64,000 nucleotides of DNA from Urechis unicinctus (Eukaryota > Annelida > Polychaeta > Xenopneusta > Urechidae): positions 65,671,238 to 65,735,237 of the forward strand of contig CM067356.1 of the NCBI GenBank assembly GCA_034190875.2. Direction: 5' to 3'. The position numbers were made by a program, and so were the translations under genes. Under the pieces are notes generated by a model. The model was not told the DNA's origin. It was given only the letters and a program-made list of their open reading frames with translations, and made no database searches. Positions 53,912 to 64,000 of the stretch are shown piece after piece. The first letter of the stretch is position 1. Each line of letters starts with the position of its first letter.

Positions 53912-55920
53912 CAGGGCTCGAAACTAACGCCCGTCCGCCCGCCAATGGCGAGTCAAAATCGGCTCGGGCGGGTAGAAATTACAAAACTGGTCGCCCGGGT
54001 GGCGAGTCAACAAATTGTTGTATTAAGTTTTTATGATGCGCCCGCACGCAGCACGTTCTGAAGCGCCCGACCTTCAATTTAACACGCACTTGAACCCCGA
54101 CTGAGAACACCAGTGATTGTTTACTCTAAACGCAGCGAGTATTTATTTAGAGGGTCTCTGGTCTTCATTGTAGTATTAAATATACAGATTTGGACACCTT
54201 ATACGACTTTATCGGATATCCGGTTGGTATTGTTAATTGGGCGCTAATATACCGTCGCTCACTTAGCTGACGACTTGTTCATGACGCATCCTCATTCATA
54301 TGTTTTCTGGTCTTTTATATATAATATAACTGTGTTTGTTTTATTCAAACAATTTCATTCTTCCATTACCATATCCGAAATCGTAAAAACACTCCTCACG
54401 AGCAGCCGTGAATTTGTTGTGCTAGAATTGTATTCGAGTGCTTGTTTATCTTTGCAGCATGTGTCGCTGTTGGCCAGGATGTGTCAATTTATTGTTGTTT
54501 TTTCAGGTAATAATGTAAGTAGGTGCACAGAGGTATGTGACAGGAGCTCGCGCTTTCAACTGGTCAGCGCGTCTCGATGCGGCGCGTGCTGTCAACGTGT
54601 CACGTCATGACACGGGCGAAACGTCGGTCGCTGCGTAGCGTAGCGCGTTGCGTTTGGGTCTCGGCGAAATTATGTGGATAAATAAGGCTTCGTTTGATCA
54701 TGATTAATCACCAAGCTCTGTTCTGCGAGTCGACCAAGTCAAATCGTCAGCGTCCAAATCCCCAATATTTCTACACTATGAGGCATTTCGTTGAAGGGGC
54801 CAAGCTCCCCAGCCGAGTAAGCGCAAGCTACCAGAAGAGCTAAGGCTTCAAAGTAAAGAATATGTGAAAAAAAGAGGCAGGAAATGGAATTCTAGCTAGC
54901 TGAAAACAGACTGCGGAGAAGAAAGAGGTTGGCTGCGACACGGTGAAAAGCAAGATGTAATGTTTTGCGATTGCTGCAGAAGATATGCAACCAAAGATAT
55001 GCAGCTGTCAGAATATGCTTTCAGATTTTGGTGATCAGGCAGCAGCCAAACTCGTTGAACATTTCAGTGTTGTACTCTCTGGTGCAGGTGTTGACACTGC
55101 ATATATCCCAGACCGATGGGCAATACTTAAAGCACCGGTGAGCTGATGCTGAATAAACCTATTTATCATTTGTGTTATGTAAATAATCATTGCCTATAGT
55201 ATGCTCATATGTCTTGTGCAGATTCTCACAGACAGCAGCAGAGGTCCAGGAATTGACTAGATGTCCTGGGCAAGCATCAACAGGACACATATGACAGACA
55301 GTTGTGATGTAGTAGCCCTCATGGACCTCATTCTGACCCTTCCTGCCTCTAAAGCTGTGTGAAAGAGGATTCAACATAAAAAATGATTGGAGGTCCAGTC
55401 TTGGCGCAGACTCCCTCAACGACCTGATTACTGTGCTTCTTGTGTCACCCCTACCGCTGACTGCAACCCTGAGCATGCTATAGAACTGTTATAGATTACT
55501 TGGACCTGGTATTGACGCTCCAGTTACAAGGAAAACATTCGATGTGAAAGTGAGGAGGAGGATGGACCAGAAGAGGACTTTTTATACATTGGTTTGTCCC
55601 GGGCGCTCGATGCCACATACCAGAAAAACCGTTGTTAAGTAGGGTGTTATTGTTGTGTGTATTATATGTTCTTACCCGAGTGTCATGTTTTTCATGCTGT
55701 GTTTATCAAGTGATTCAATGTGGTGCAATTTATTTTATTTTTTGCTCGTGTATATTGTTAGTTATATCATGCGGGTTATGGGTAAAAAAATAAAGTATTC
55801 ATAAATATACATAAACTTGTGTTGAATTTTGTTGGCTAGTGGAATTTTTTCTGGGCCGGTGGATTTTGGGAACTACCAGCCAGGTTGGCTGGTGGCAAAT
55901 TTTCTTAGTTTCATGCCCTG
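53912..55920 (+). mobile_element. hAT-like transposon inserted in Polinton polymerase gene
   Basis: A 2009-bp element with imperfect terminal inverted repeats: CAGGGCTCGAAACTAA at the left, and at the right the reverse complement of CAGGGCATGAAACTAA. It is flanked by the direct repeat ACATTTG (53905-53911 and 55921-55927). Inside, plus-strand fragments resemble ZNF862-type hAT transposases: WLRHGEKQDVMFCDCCRRYA near 54930-54990 and VDTAYIPDRWAILK near 55090-55134. Frames are broken. Insertion clearly postdates the Polinton. Confidence 0.75.
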
Positions 55921-55927
55921 ACATTTG

Positions 55928-57373
55928 TTTTCATGGCGATGTAGTTTTTTCTCAATTTTCCACAGCTTCTGACAGGTACTACAAATATATGATTTGCTAT
56001 AAAGGTCAAAGTTTTTTATCTAACCAATGTGATTTTCGTGCAGGTTCAATTTCAAGGTCGCGGTGAATTTTGTGCGCGTTTGCTTGACTGAAGTAGCTAC
56101 CTGAAACACATATAACAAAACGATCACATCCGTTTCTCATACATGTGGTAAAGCACCCATTTAGATATCAAATGATTACATCGTTTCTTGTGTTACTTCT
56201 GTTTAATCACTCAAAGAAACACTTACTTGATTCTCATCTAGCGTGTACACCTTGACGTTCACTTTGAATTGTTTTGCTAGTCTTTCGATATCTTCAAGAG
56301 GTACACCCGTGAATGTTTTTTTCTTTGGTTTTGGGTAAGCAGTCTTAAACAATGTTTTTGTTGTGTTCTCTAGACCCGTGATCTTCGCTCCTCTGTGCAA
56401 GGCCAGGGCCCTGAAAAAGCACAATCGGTCTTGATACAGTTCACTGTGTTTTTCTTTCGCTCTAACAAGTTGATGGCTCTGTTTCTTTTCAGGTGTTCCG
56501 GCATAACAGGTGGAGGGTAGCCGATTACGTTATCGTCGATTGGGTTCACAACGACGGTCAAATTTGTCACTGCCTCCACACTCCATTTCGAATCCGGTCG
56601 TTGATTCTGGGCGTAGGTCAAGATCTCTGTTTGTGTAATTTCATGCATAGCCCTGTCAAAATCGTCGGCATTCCGTACAACCCGAGGTGTAGGCAACATT
56701 CGATTGTTGTTTACTGACGAGTGAAAATAGCGCAATTCATCTGTTTATTTGTGGCGTAATAAGAATCCATAACTACCGTTGATTTTAAAGGCTGAATCGC
56801 CTTCCTGAAATATATTCTGGTTGAGGTTGGGTACATCTTCTGACTAATTATAGTTGTAAACAGTTTGCAGCTTTCCAAATCGCGTATGAGTCTGAATAGC
56901 TCTTTCATTAGCAGCCAACACATCTTCTGTCGACATAATCATCAATAATCTGTCAATATAAATATCACCAAATGTCATAAAGCTTTTCGCTATGTCAGTC
57001 CTCAATTATACCCTGTAATAGACCTACCTTGGCATTGTCGACCACAGCGACAGCTCCAGTTTGTGTCGCGGTATGTTGAGCATTGTTTAACGAATCCAAC
57101 GCGTTATTGACCTGTTCGATTGCATAAGCGTTTATGGCGGTGTGTAAAATATCTTCGTCTCCTGTCAACACTGAAACACACACGCGTAACAAAAAACTGT
57201 CATTCATGTATGACGTATACCTGGTAATTCTATAATTCAGGTATAGAAATAGAATCATACTCACTGCTTTCCATCTCAATTTGTTCCACCGCTTTTAACA
57301 AGTCTGCATCGCTCATGGGACTACCACGTTTGCTCGCCTCATTGAAAGATTCCAGTTGTCGTTTGCCAGCCAT
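55928..57373 (-). pseudogene. Polinton DNA polymerase B, N-terminal part (broken, with introns)
   Basis: Start ATG at 57373 (MAGKRQLESFNEASKRG). A first intron is inferred: donor GTGAGT after 57265, acceptor TTTCAG before 57170, phase 1, continuing into GDEDILHTAINAYAIEQV. A second donor, GTAGGT, follows 57028. Further exons or frames are at 56711-56923, 56370-56735 (QRPDSKWSVEAVTNLTVVVN) and 56203-56424 (MCFFRALALHRGAK; VPLEDIERLAKQFKVNVKVY), typical of the Polinton polymerase N-terminal region. A Cys/His-containing end runs into the hAT-like insertion. A frameshift separates 56370 from 56424. Confidence 0.75.
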
Positions 57374-57405
57374 GGTAAATGATCAACTGAGACCACCCTC
57401 TCGAG

Positions 57406-57413
57406 TTTATATA
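57406..57413 (-). promoter_or_regulatory. TATA box of Polinton polymerase gene
   Basis: Minus strand TATATAAA, 33 bp upstream of the polymerase ATG at 57373. The distance is short for a TATA-to-ATG interval, so the 5' leader would be only a few nucleotides. Confidence 0.6.
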
Positions 57414-57534
57414 CACCCCCAATATATTGACATGAGGTATTACTCAACTTAGCAGAGGTCAGCAAACGATCATAAAATATCTGAGGAGATTGTGAAATCA
57501 CCCAGAGCTGATAAACGATTCAATATATCAACTC

Positions 57535-58123
57535 ATTACAAGGATAGAGGAAGCCAGAACACACTTCAAAGTAAAATGTATTTAATAGTTAATGACGTTT
57601 TAATATATCACCTCTATCCTGGGATAGAGGAAGTTAATAGCAACTTACCCCATTTATTAAATACCATCTTCATATTAAGAGAAAAAGGTGAAAACTCACG
57701 CCAAGCTAACAACAACACTACCCTTGTCACGCCAATCTACCAAGAACACCAACGCTTGTTGAATATATCAACTCATTACCAGGATAGAGGAAGCCACTTA
57801 CAAACTCCTTTCAAAGACCCCTCACAAAGTCTTTCATTGGCATATATGCAACACTTTCTAAACGTTTTAATAAACAACTTACCACATCAGCCAAAAATAG
57901 CGCACAACACAATCCCAAAAGAGATCCGTCGAATATGATGACACCAAAATATCGCACACCGAATCCGGAAGCGATCCGTCACCGAAAAATATATTGCACA
58001 ATCTTCACCAAAATCAACGCTGCCGCATTGAGGGCCCCAAAGGGTCCCCACGCCATAGGAAAGGGGTCCCCACCTCATCCCTGATCAAAAACGCTGCTTG
58101 AGGAGGTACATATATTCACTACT
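57535..58123. repeat. right terminal inverted repeat of Polinton
   Basis: Inverted copy of 42342-42893. It carries about 40 extra bp near 57590-57640, including the palindrome CCTCTATCCTGGGATAGAGG (57611-57630). The GGATAGAGGAAG motif recurs through it. Confidence 0.88.
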
Positions 58124-58922
58124 TATGTTTACATGAACCTGGGCTGCATTCCGGCTCCGATCCGGCTGCAAATCGCGTCTGGCGTGTTTCCATACATGTG
58201 GAAGAAATCAGTCGTTGGTGTGATTGTCGTGATGGCAACAACGCATGTTTACAAGAGTTGCTATTGCTCAATGACCAAGAAGTGATGGTCTTGTTGGCGA
58301 ACAGATTACTTCTCTAAAAGATGACATCAAACACAAGCGCGATTTGGTGCCATGCATTGAATATAAGCTGACTGTCCCTGAGCTTTGGATCAGTCAGTGT
58401 CAGCCACGTCATATAAACTTGTTCTTAAAGGAACAAGTTCGGCAAATTCTTCCAAATCGCCCCTTCATTTTGTCACAAGCATGATTATTATGGTGAAACT
58501 TGACCACGCGCCGAAATGAAAGTTTGGGGAAATACGCATACGATTTTTCTGCGATGGCACTGCGTAGCTACCTTTTCCGATCGAAGGAAAAAACGCACGC
58601 GACAATATGGCGGCGGCGGATTAGAATCGCTTGAATGAAAACACTCACAATGGGAATAGTAAATTCCGATTCTAGTTGGAGCGCTGTCCAGCAAAACTGA
58701 AATGCAGCCATTTTAACGAAAACGTAGCTTAAAACGCTAACATGTCGATTTCATTTGGGTTCAAAATCTGAGGGTATTTACAAAAAAATACGTCAATGCG
58801 TGTGTCGGTTGAGAGGGGGTCGCATTATAACGGATGATTACTTAGTGATTGTGGGCTTTCTGTCATCCTCATTATGTTTGCATAGTCGCCCATTATAGGG
58901 TATTTGATCTTCTAGGCCTAGA
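58124..58922. other. gene-free stretch
   Basis: No gene recognised. A hairpin with 9-bp arms, AACTTGTTC/GAACAAGTT, lies at 58416-58439 just after a TATA-like CATATAAAC. Confidence 0.5.
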
Positions 58923-59095
58923 AGCTAAACCAAGGCGATGTAGCCAAACCAAGGTGATGTAGCCAAACCAAGGTGATGTAGCCAAACCAAGGCGATGTAG
59001 CCAAACCAAGGTGATGTCACCAAACCAAGTTGATGTAGCCAAACCAAGGTGATGTAGCCAAACCAAGGTGATGTAGCCAAACCAAAGTGATGTAG
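58923..59095 (+). repeat. 19-bp tandem repeat (about 9 units)
   Basis: Unit GCCAAACCAAGGTGATGTA with few variants. The repetitive minus-strand frame over it is an artefact. Confidence 0.9.
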
Positions 59096-59949
59096 TCTCC
59101 GGAATACAACGGGTCGTGTAAAACCCATGCGCAATTCTACCATTTTCTAATATTTGTATTCAACTTCGCCTGCTTTTATCTTAGAATGCTTAGTGGAGTC
59201 GACTGTAAGCTATAGTGATCTATTTATCACGTCCCGACAGAAATATATGAAATCGGATTTAACAAAATCCATAAAAGTAGCCAAGGTCACAGATACAACT
59301 CATATTACAGGATATCCGGTCAAAAAGTAGCTCGGACACAGTGAGCGTAGTTTATTTATACAGCAATAGTTTTTTCCAGGAAAATGCACATTTATATTTC
59401 ATAGCAAAATTTAAAAAATTGTTTGATGAAATGCTGTAAATCTACCCAAATAGAACATCACAAGGTGTTATCACAATTATAATCGGACTGGTGGGCTGTG
59501 AATGCAGTCATGTGGCAAAACTATACGCCGATCACAACATCGTTTGAAATCACTGGATGCCGAAAAAACAGGTATCATTTGCATTGCTCATTTATTTACC
59601 AAGAAATATAAGCGAGTTGGTGCTGCAAGCTACAAGTGTTGAGAATCGGTTCAGGTAACATGAAGTTAACAGAGTAAATACTAAAGAAAAACAAGCAATA
59701 TTAAATCTATACCGGCAATCAATGATAAAACCACATGATGTATGTACAAACGTTAGAACATTCATCCTATATAAAATATCGTCGTCAAACTGCATTTTTG
59801 CTTTCCCAATGTCGTGGTTGTAATTTTCCGTGATCAATTATATAAGGTTTAATGAAAGGATGGCGTTAGGGACCGGCATTGATAAAACGAAGTTCAAATC
59901 GACCGGATATGACATCGGATGTTATGTTCTTGCGGCGTGCTTCCGGTAC
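59096..59949. other. gene-free stretch downstream of LRR-PAN gene
   Basis: Presumed 3' flank or UTR of the minus-strand gene ending at 59950. Nothing else seen. Confidence 0.5.
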
Positions 59950-61572
59950 TCAGTCCAAAGCAAACCAAGTCCCCGTCGATAAGAACGACAGCGGCTGCGT
60001 GAGATCAGCCACCGACAAATCCGTGAGGCTGCATGTGTATCCCGTGCTATTCCGCGATTCCGTGTTGAAATACACGCAGTCGACGCTTCGGGCACATCTG
60101 TTTGCGCACTCGCCGACCGATTTCACCGGAAACTGCTCAGAGACTGGCGCGCTTGCGCAGGTATAAGTGGCAATATCAATCGGGGTGATGTAGAACTCAC
60201 GATATTTGCCTGAATACAAGTGGTTTTTTAAGTGATAATATGTGGAGTCTTTAAAAATGGCCAATCATGGATTCCCTTTTTGGTAATGAGTGCCGTTCTC
60301 ATTGAAAATAAGATTATTTCAAACTAACATCATCAAAACAATTTTATTTCGACTTATTTCATTATAACCGGATCCTTGTTCACACGCATACATATTTTTT
60401 TTAAATCATCAAAAAATTGTAAATTACTGGAAATATTGATGTTAGTGTAATCTATGCTGATTAGTCTTACCTTGACATGTCAAGTCGGATACAGTCAATG
60501 ACTCCCAAGCTTGATGAGCTCGGTTCTCCGGTGCTTCACACGCCATGCCAGGAGGGAACACAATATACCCGCCTCTCAGTGCCAGCATCTTCCACCACTT
60601 GGCATGGCAGTCACAATTCATCTTAAGGCTCGGTTTTTCGTTCAGACCCATCATTATCAAGGGCATCCCGGGGAATTTGGCATGGCAGATGTTAGGCATT
60701 TCCTCGAATACGGTGTCGGTGAAGTAGATGGTTGTCAACGCTGTTAGACCTTTAAAGGGATGTCCGTGGGCCCTTAAGGGGCGTTGGTTATGTTGTATGG
60801 CAAATGAAGCTAGTGTTGCACCGACAAGCGAAACATCCGGTAGGATCTTGAAGTTATTGTAACTCAACCTTAAGTCGGCGAGCGCATGAAAACCTTTCAA
60901 TTCGTTTTTCCTGAGGACCGTCAGACTGCAGTTAAGCAGCGATAGAGCAGTCATAACAGCTTTCACGTCATCGCGCAGTAACGGGACGCTTCTGATGTTA
61001 TTGTGATCTATGGTGAGATCAGTAAACGCGGTGGAGAAGATTTTAGCGGTGAGATCGTTATCACCTGGTGGCACGGGATTGTTTTTCACAGAGAATCCTT
61101 TTAATGAGCATCCGATTTTTTGCAGCACGGGGAACTCGGTGAACCGATTATCTGACAGGTCAAGGTTCGACAGCGTGGGACAAGGTCCGGGGACATCGGG
61201 GAACGCCGACAGCAGGTTGCCCGTCAAATCGAGCTTGACCAGACTTGTCAACCCATCAAGGTAAGCTGCGTCAACAACCGATATTTGGTTATCCTTTAAG
61301 ATAAGCGACTCAAGTGTTCCGGCCACGATTCTGACATCCGGAAGTGATGTCAACAAGTTCGTGTTCATCGTGAGAGAAAGCAGGGCCGTCATGGCGGGAA
61401 ACGAAGTCACGTAACTGATTAAATTATCGCTCAGGTCAACAGACAGGTCACCCAACGGCATATCACCGGGTACCGATGTCAACGAGGCTCCTATGGACTT
61501 GAAGCCAGACACTAACGAAATATCACATAATACCAGGATAATCGCTGTCCCTCTACAGAATATGTCAGCCAT
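59950..61572 (-). CDS. secreted leucine-rich repeat protein with PAN/apple-like C-terminus (2 exons)
   Basis: Exon 1, 61572-60471, starts at MADIFCRG, which gives a plausible signal peptide (hydrophobic TAIILVLCDISLVSG); the open frame reaches further upstream but without that feature. About ten degenerate LRRs follow (LSVDLSDNLIS, LVKLDLTGNLLSAFPD, LSNLDLSDNRFTEFP, LADLRLSYNNFKILPD), then an LRRCT-like cap with four cysteines (CDC, MACEAP, LTC). A GTAAGA donor follows LTCQ. Exon 2, 60143-59950, joins in phase 1 and encodes a cysteine-rich PAN-like segment (VGECANRCARSVDCVYFNTE) ending GTWFALD. Total 431 residues. No membrane anchor. Likely extracellular recognition or adhesion. The exon 2 acceptor has a weak pyrimidine tract and is the least certain point. 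Confidence 0.75.
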
Positions 61573-62711
61573 GTCTTCAGCAGCGACTGCCGGAGCAAAT
61601 GTAAAAATAGACCACCAGCTCAAGAAGACACAAAAATATATTTTCTTTTCTTTATCAGTCGTTTTCAGACTGTTGATTGCGATCAAATTGTGGCGAATAA
61701 ACTCTTGAGGTTTAACGACTTCCAAGTTGCTATACCGGTATGTTATTTTTTTCGCTGGTGTAATATGTTTTCTTCAACAACTTTTCTGGTCCGTTTAGCG
61801 TCGGTACCCGTGGCGGAATGGCAACAAGCTTTCGACGTATCCACTCAAATACCGGCACATCAGATTCTGTACTAAATGAGCTGGTTGCAATATGCATCAG
61901 TCGACACGCTGCTCCTCTCCCCATCAATATCACCTCATCTTCACAAGTAGATATATCTTTCAAAAAAAATACTTCTAAGAACCAACACCAAAACCTATTT
62001 ATCTCGTTTTAAATAATTGAGCTAATTATGAGCTACATTTCTAAAGAAATATCGATCTATATGTAGCTTTTCATTTGCAAATTGTACAGCCTTCGGCATT
62101 CGCAGGCAGTTTATCGCTGCCGCAATATCCCGTGACTATTTGATGGCGTCACTGCAACGCCGTATTGAAAGTCTGGTATTTGCTTTGACCCATTTGCAAG
62201 TTTAAGCTTATCCGTTTAAGCAATGGCATCCTCCAACTGGGCAGACAGCACCATTTGTGCTCAGTCAATAAAATGAACAAACGAGGAAGCCATTCGTCAT
62301 ATATAATAGGGGATATTATGTTCGTACGAGTTTGTGTGCGTGTGCGAGTGTGTGTGGGAATGTTCGTATATGTTGTGTGTGTGTGCATATATTTGCATTA
62401 CTGTTGAAATGCTCTTGTTTCTAATTGATGATTTGTAGACCATTTCCTCTCCATTATCGAACTATTAACAAATTATTAAAGTGTTGTGTTTATCGGTGGT
62501 TGCACTATCTCCATGGTAATGAAACTTTACCAAAATCTTTTATCTCGATGTGATTATATTAGAAGATTAAGACTGCAAACAATTACACAACATCAGCGGG
62601 TCATGCGTTTTGTTTACGTTTAACAAGAAATCTAAAGATTCCATCAAGCATTTTTACAGTGTAGTCACACATGTAAATTACCAACGAAATTTGCCATGTC
62701 TGTACGTATAA
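61573..62711. other. upstream region of LRR-PAN gene
   Basis: Presumed promoter and leader of the minus-strand gene. A short GT-rich tract lies at about 62330-62390. No other gene recognised. Confidence 0.45.
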
Positions 62712-62938
62712 CAGGCCCGTAGCCAGGGGGGGTTCGAGGGGTTCGAACGAACCGCCCACTTTGCCCAGAAAGGTCCGCCTTATTCTGTCGCATTTGTGTT
62801 GCTGCGCATAACAGTTTTCGACCATTTACAAAGCTGCGCACATCCAAGACGCGCTTAAACGTACCGGAGAAAGGTCCACAATTGAAGGGGAAAGAACCCC
62901 CCCCCCCACCCTAACTATACATCCTGGCTACGGGCCTG
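62712..62938. mobile_element. 227-bp MITE with 16-bp inverted repeats and TATAA target duplication
   Basis: Perfect ends CAGGCCCGTAGCCAGG (62712-62727) and its reverse complement (62923-62938), flanked by TATAA on both sides (62707-62711 and 62939-62943). It contains poly-G and poly-C tracts near both ends and has no coding capacity. Confidence 0.85.
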
Positions 62939-62951
62939 TATAAGCAAATTA

Positions 62952-63024
62952 GTGGGGGATAAACACACGATTAGAGAAAACCACGACGTGGGGGATAAAC
63001 ACATGATAAGAGAAAACCACGACT
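62952..63024 (+). repeat. two tandem copies of a 37-bp unit
   Basis: GTGGGGGATAAACACACGAT... is followed directly by GTGGGGGATAAACACATGAT..., each ending AAAACCACGAC. Confidence 0.75.
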
Positions 63025-64000
63025 GCCTATTGAAATCCACGCTGCAGCTGCGTGCATAATGCATGAGCAATGGTCTCCATGAAACCCCACTGTGCAGGTA
63101 ATGGCGATACAAAGGCTTAACCGTCATAAAGGGTCTCATTTTGAAGATGATTTATATTGTCTGACCGTAGTAGCGTTAGTCTCCAAAAGGTTACACTTAA
63201 TGTTGCAAGAACGATCTAAGAGGCACGCCTGTTTTATCCATCTACTGGGCTGACAAAAAGTTACTGTAAGCGTTCAGTATATTTTTTATATCCATATGCC
63301 AATGGAACGGGTTTAAAGTGTTTTGAATTAATGATATGGCGGGCGCTGTCAGTTAAGCATTAAAGTAAGTGCTTGCCAGAAGTCGATGTATTAGTTGTTA
63401 TTTTGTGTCTGTTTGCTGAATGACTTAATTTGTTTTCTTTATAACTTATGGAAACACCGAAAGCTCGCTATTTACCGATGTCAGCGCATCGGACTGACGT
63501 TGCTCACACAACAAAATGCGGACTGCGTTCTCTTCCGGGGTTGAATGTCTAATAATGTCTACCGCGTGTCATATTTGCTCCTTTCAGATCTCGTCAAAAA
63601 TAAGTACGGGACAATTCATTCCCAGATATTTTGCTGTAAAATAAATTTCATATCAAGTCTTTTATTTACTGTATAATTTTCGTACCACGAATGCAATAGA
63701 AAGGGAAGATAATTTTACCAACATTGATCTATGTTTCCGACAAAGATGACAATGCCAGTAATGCGGGCATCTGTACTTCCTTCACTTTTGATCGATATGG
63801 TTATTTCAAAAACTCTCTTGATCTACAAATATCAGAAGTCAATCAGTCACGAAGGCAAGCGTAGCATTCCCTGAAGTAAGGTTATCGAAGCGCATTTGAA
63901 TCTTGAAACGGATTTTATCTCTCAGTTCCGACGATACGACGGTCACACCCAAAACAAATCTCGTGGGACCTGTGACATATTTTCACTCGTAAATGCTGCA
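63025..64000. other. gene-free end of window
   Basis: No gene, RNA or repeat recognised. Confidence 0.5.

Overview
The window is animal nuclear DNA, most likely from a marine lophotrochozoan such as a mollusc. The placement is an inference from three things: replication-dependent histone genes in a tandem array, a multi-exon TIR-adaptor gene family, and abundant Polinton, DIRS, hAT, En/Spm and Ginger-type mobile DNA. There is no bacterial-style gene organisation. 

Region 1 (1-16423) is a tandem histone array with a period of about 5.03 kb. Each unit reads H3(-), H4(+), H2B(-), H2A(+), giving two divergent promoter pairs and convergent 3' ends. Linker histone H1 is absent. Each gene is followed by a 16-nt histone mRNA 3' stem-loop. 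Three units are present plus the start of a fourth, which is cut by a run of exactly 100 N (16424-16523). Units are near identical, but H2A of unit 1 and H4 of unit 2 carry frameshifts, and H4 of unit 1 carries an in-frame extra glycine codon. A 24-bp promoter element forms a perfect inverted repeat between H2B and H2A and recurs upstream of H4. 

Region 2 (16524-21860) is gene-poor and holds a decayed DIRS-type tyrosine-recombinase retrotransposon (RNase H plus recombinase, 18988-20160). 

Region 3 (21865-40455) consists of three tandem duplicated blocks. Each carries a three-exon TIR-domain gene. Copies A and B are intact at 332 and 297 residues; copy C has one nonsense codon. Each block also has a truncated, frameshifted second TIR copy. 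Blocks A and B end in a 39-bp minisatellite with about 66 and 34 copies. The TIR lacks the glutamate used by NAD-cleaving TIR enzymes, which suggests a signalling adaptor, loosely TICAM-like. 

Region 4 (40480-41230) is a second DIRS-type recombinase remnant, on the minus strand. 

Region 5 (42342-58123) is a degraded, 15.8-kb Polinton/Maverick bounded by terminal inverted repeats of about 0.55-0.58 kb. It keeps small left-end genes, an integrase remnant and a broken, intron-containing protein-primed DNA polymerase gene. It was itself invaded by an En/Spm-like transposase gene, a 583-bp MITE, a Ginger-like integrase remnant and a 2.0-kb hAT-like element with a target duplication. No capsid, ATPase or protease gene is recognisable. 

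Region 6 (58124-64000) holds a 19-bp tandem repeat, a two-exon gene for a secreted LRR-plus-PAN protein (minus strand, 59950-61572) and a 227-bp MITE. The histone array serves S-phase chromatin assembly. The TIR and LRR-PAN genes are candidate innate-immunity components, by family and not by direct evidence.
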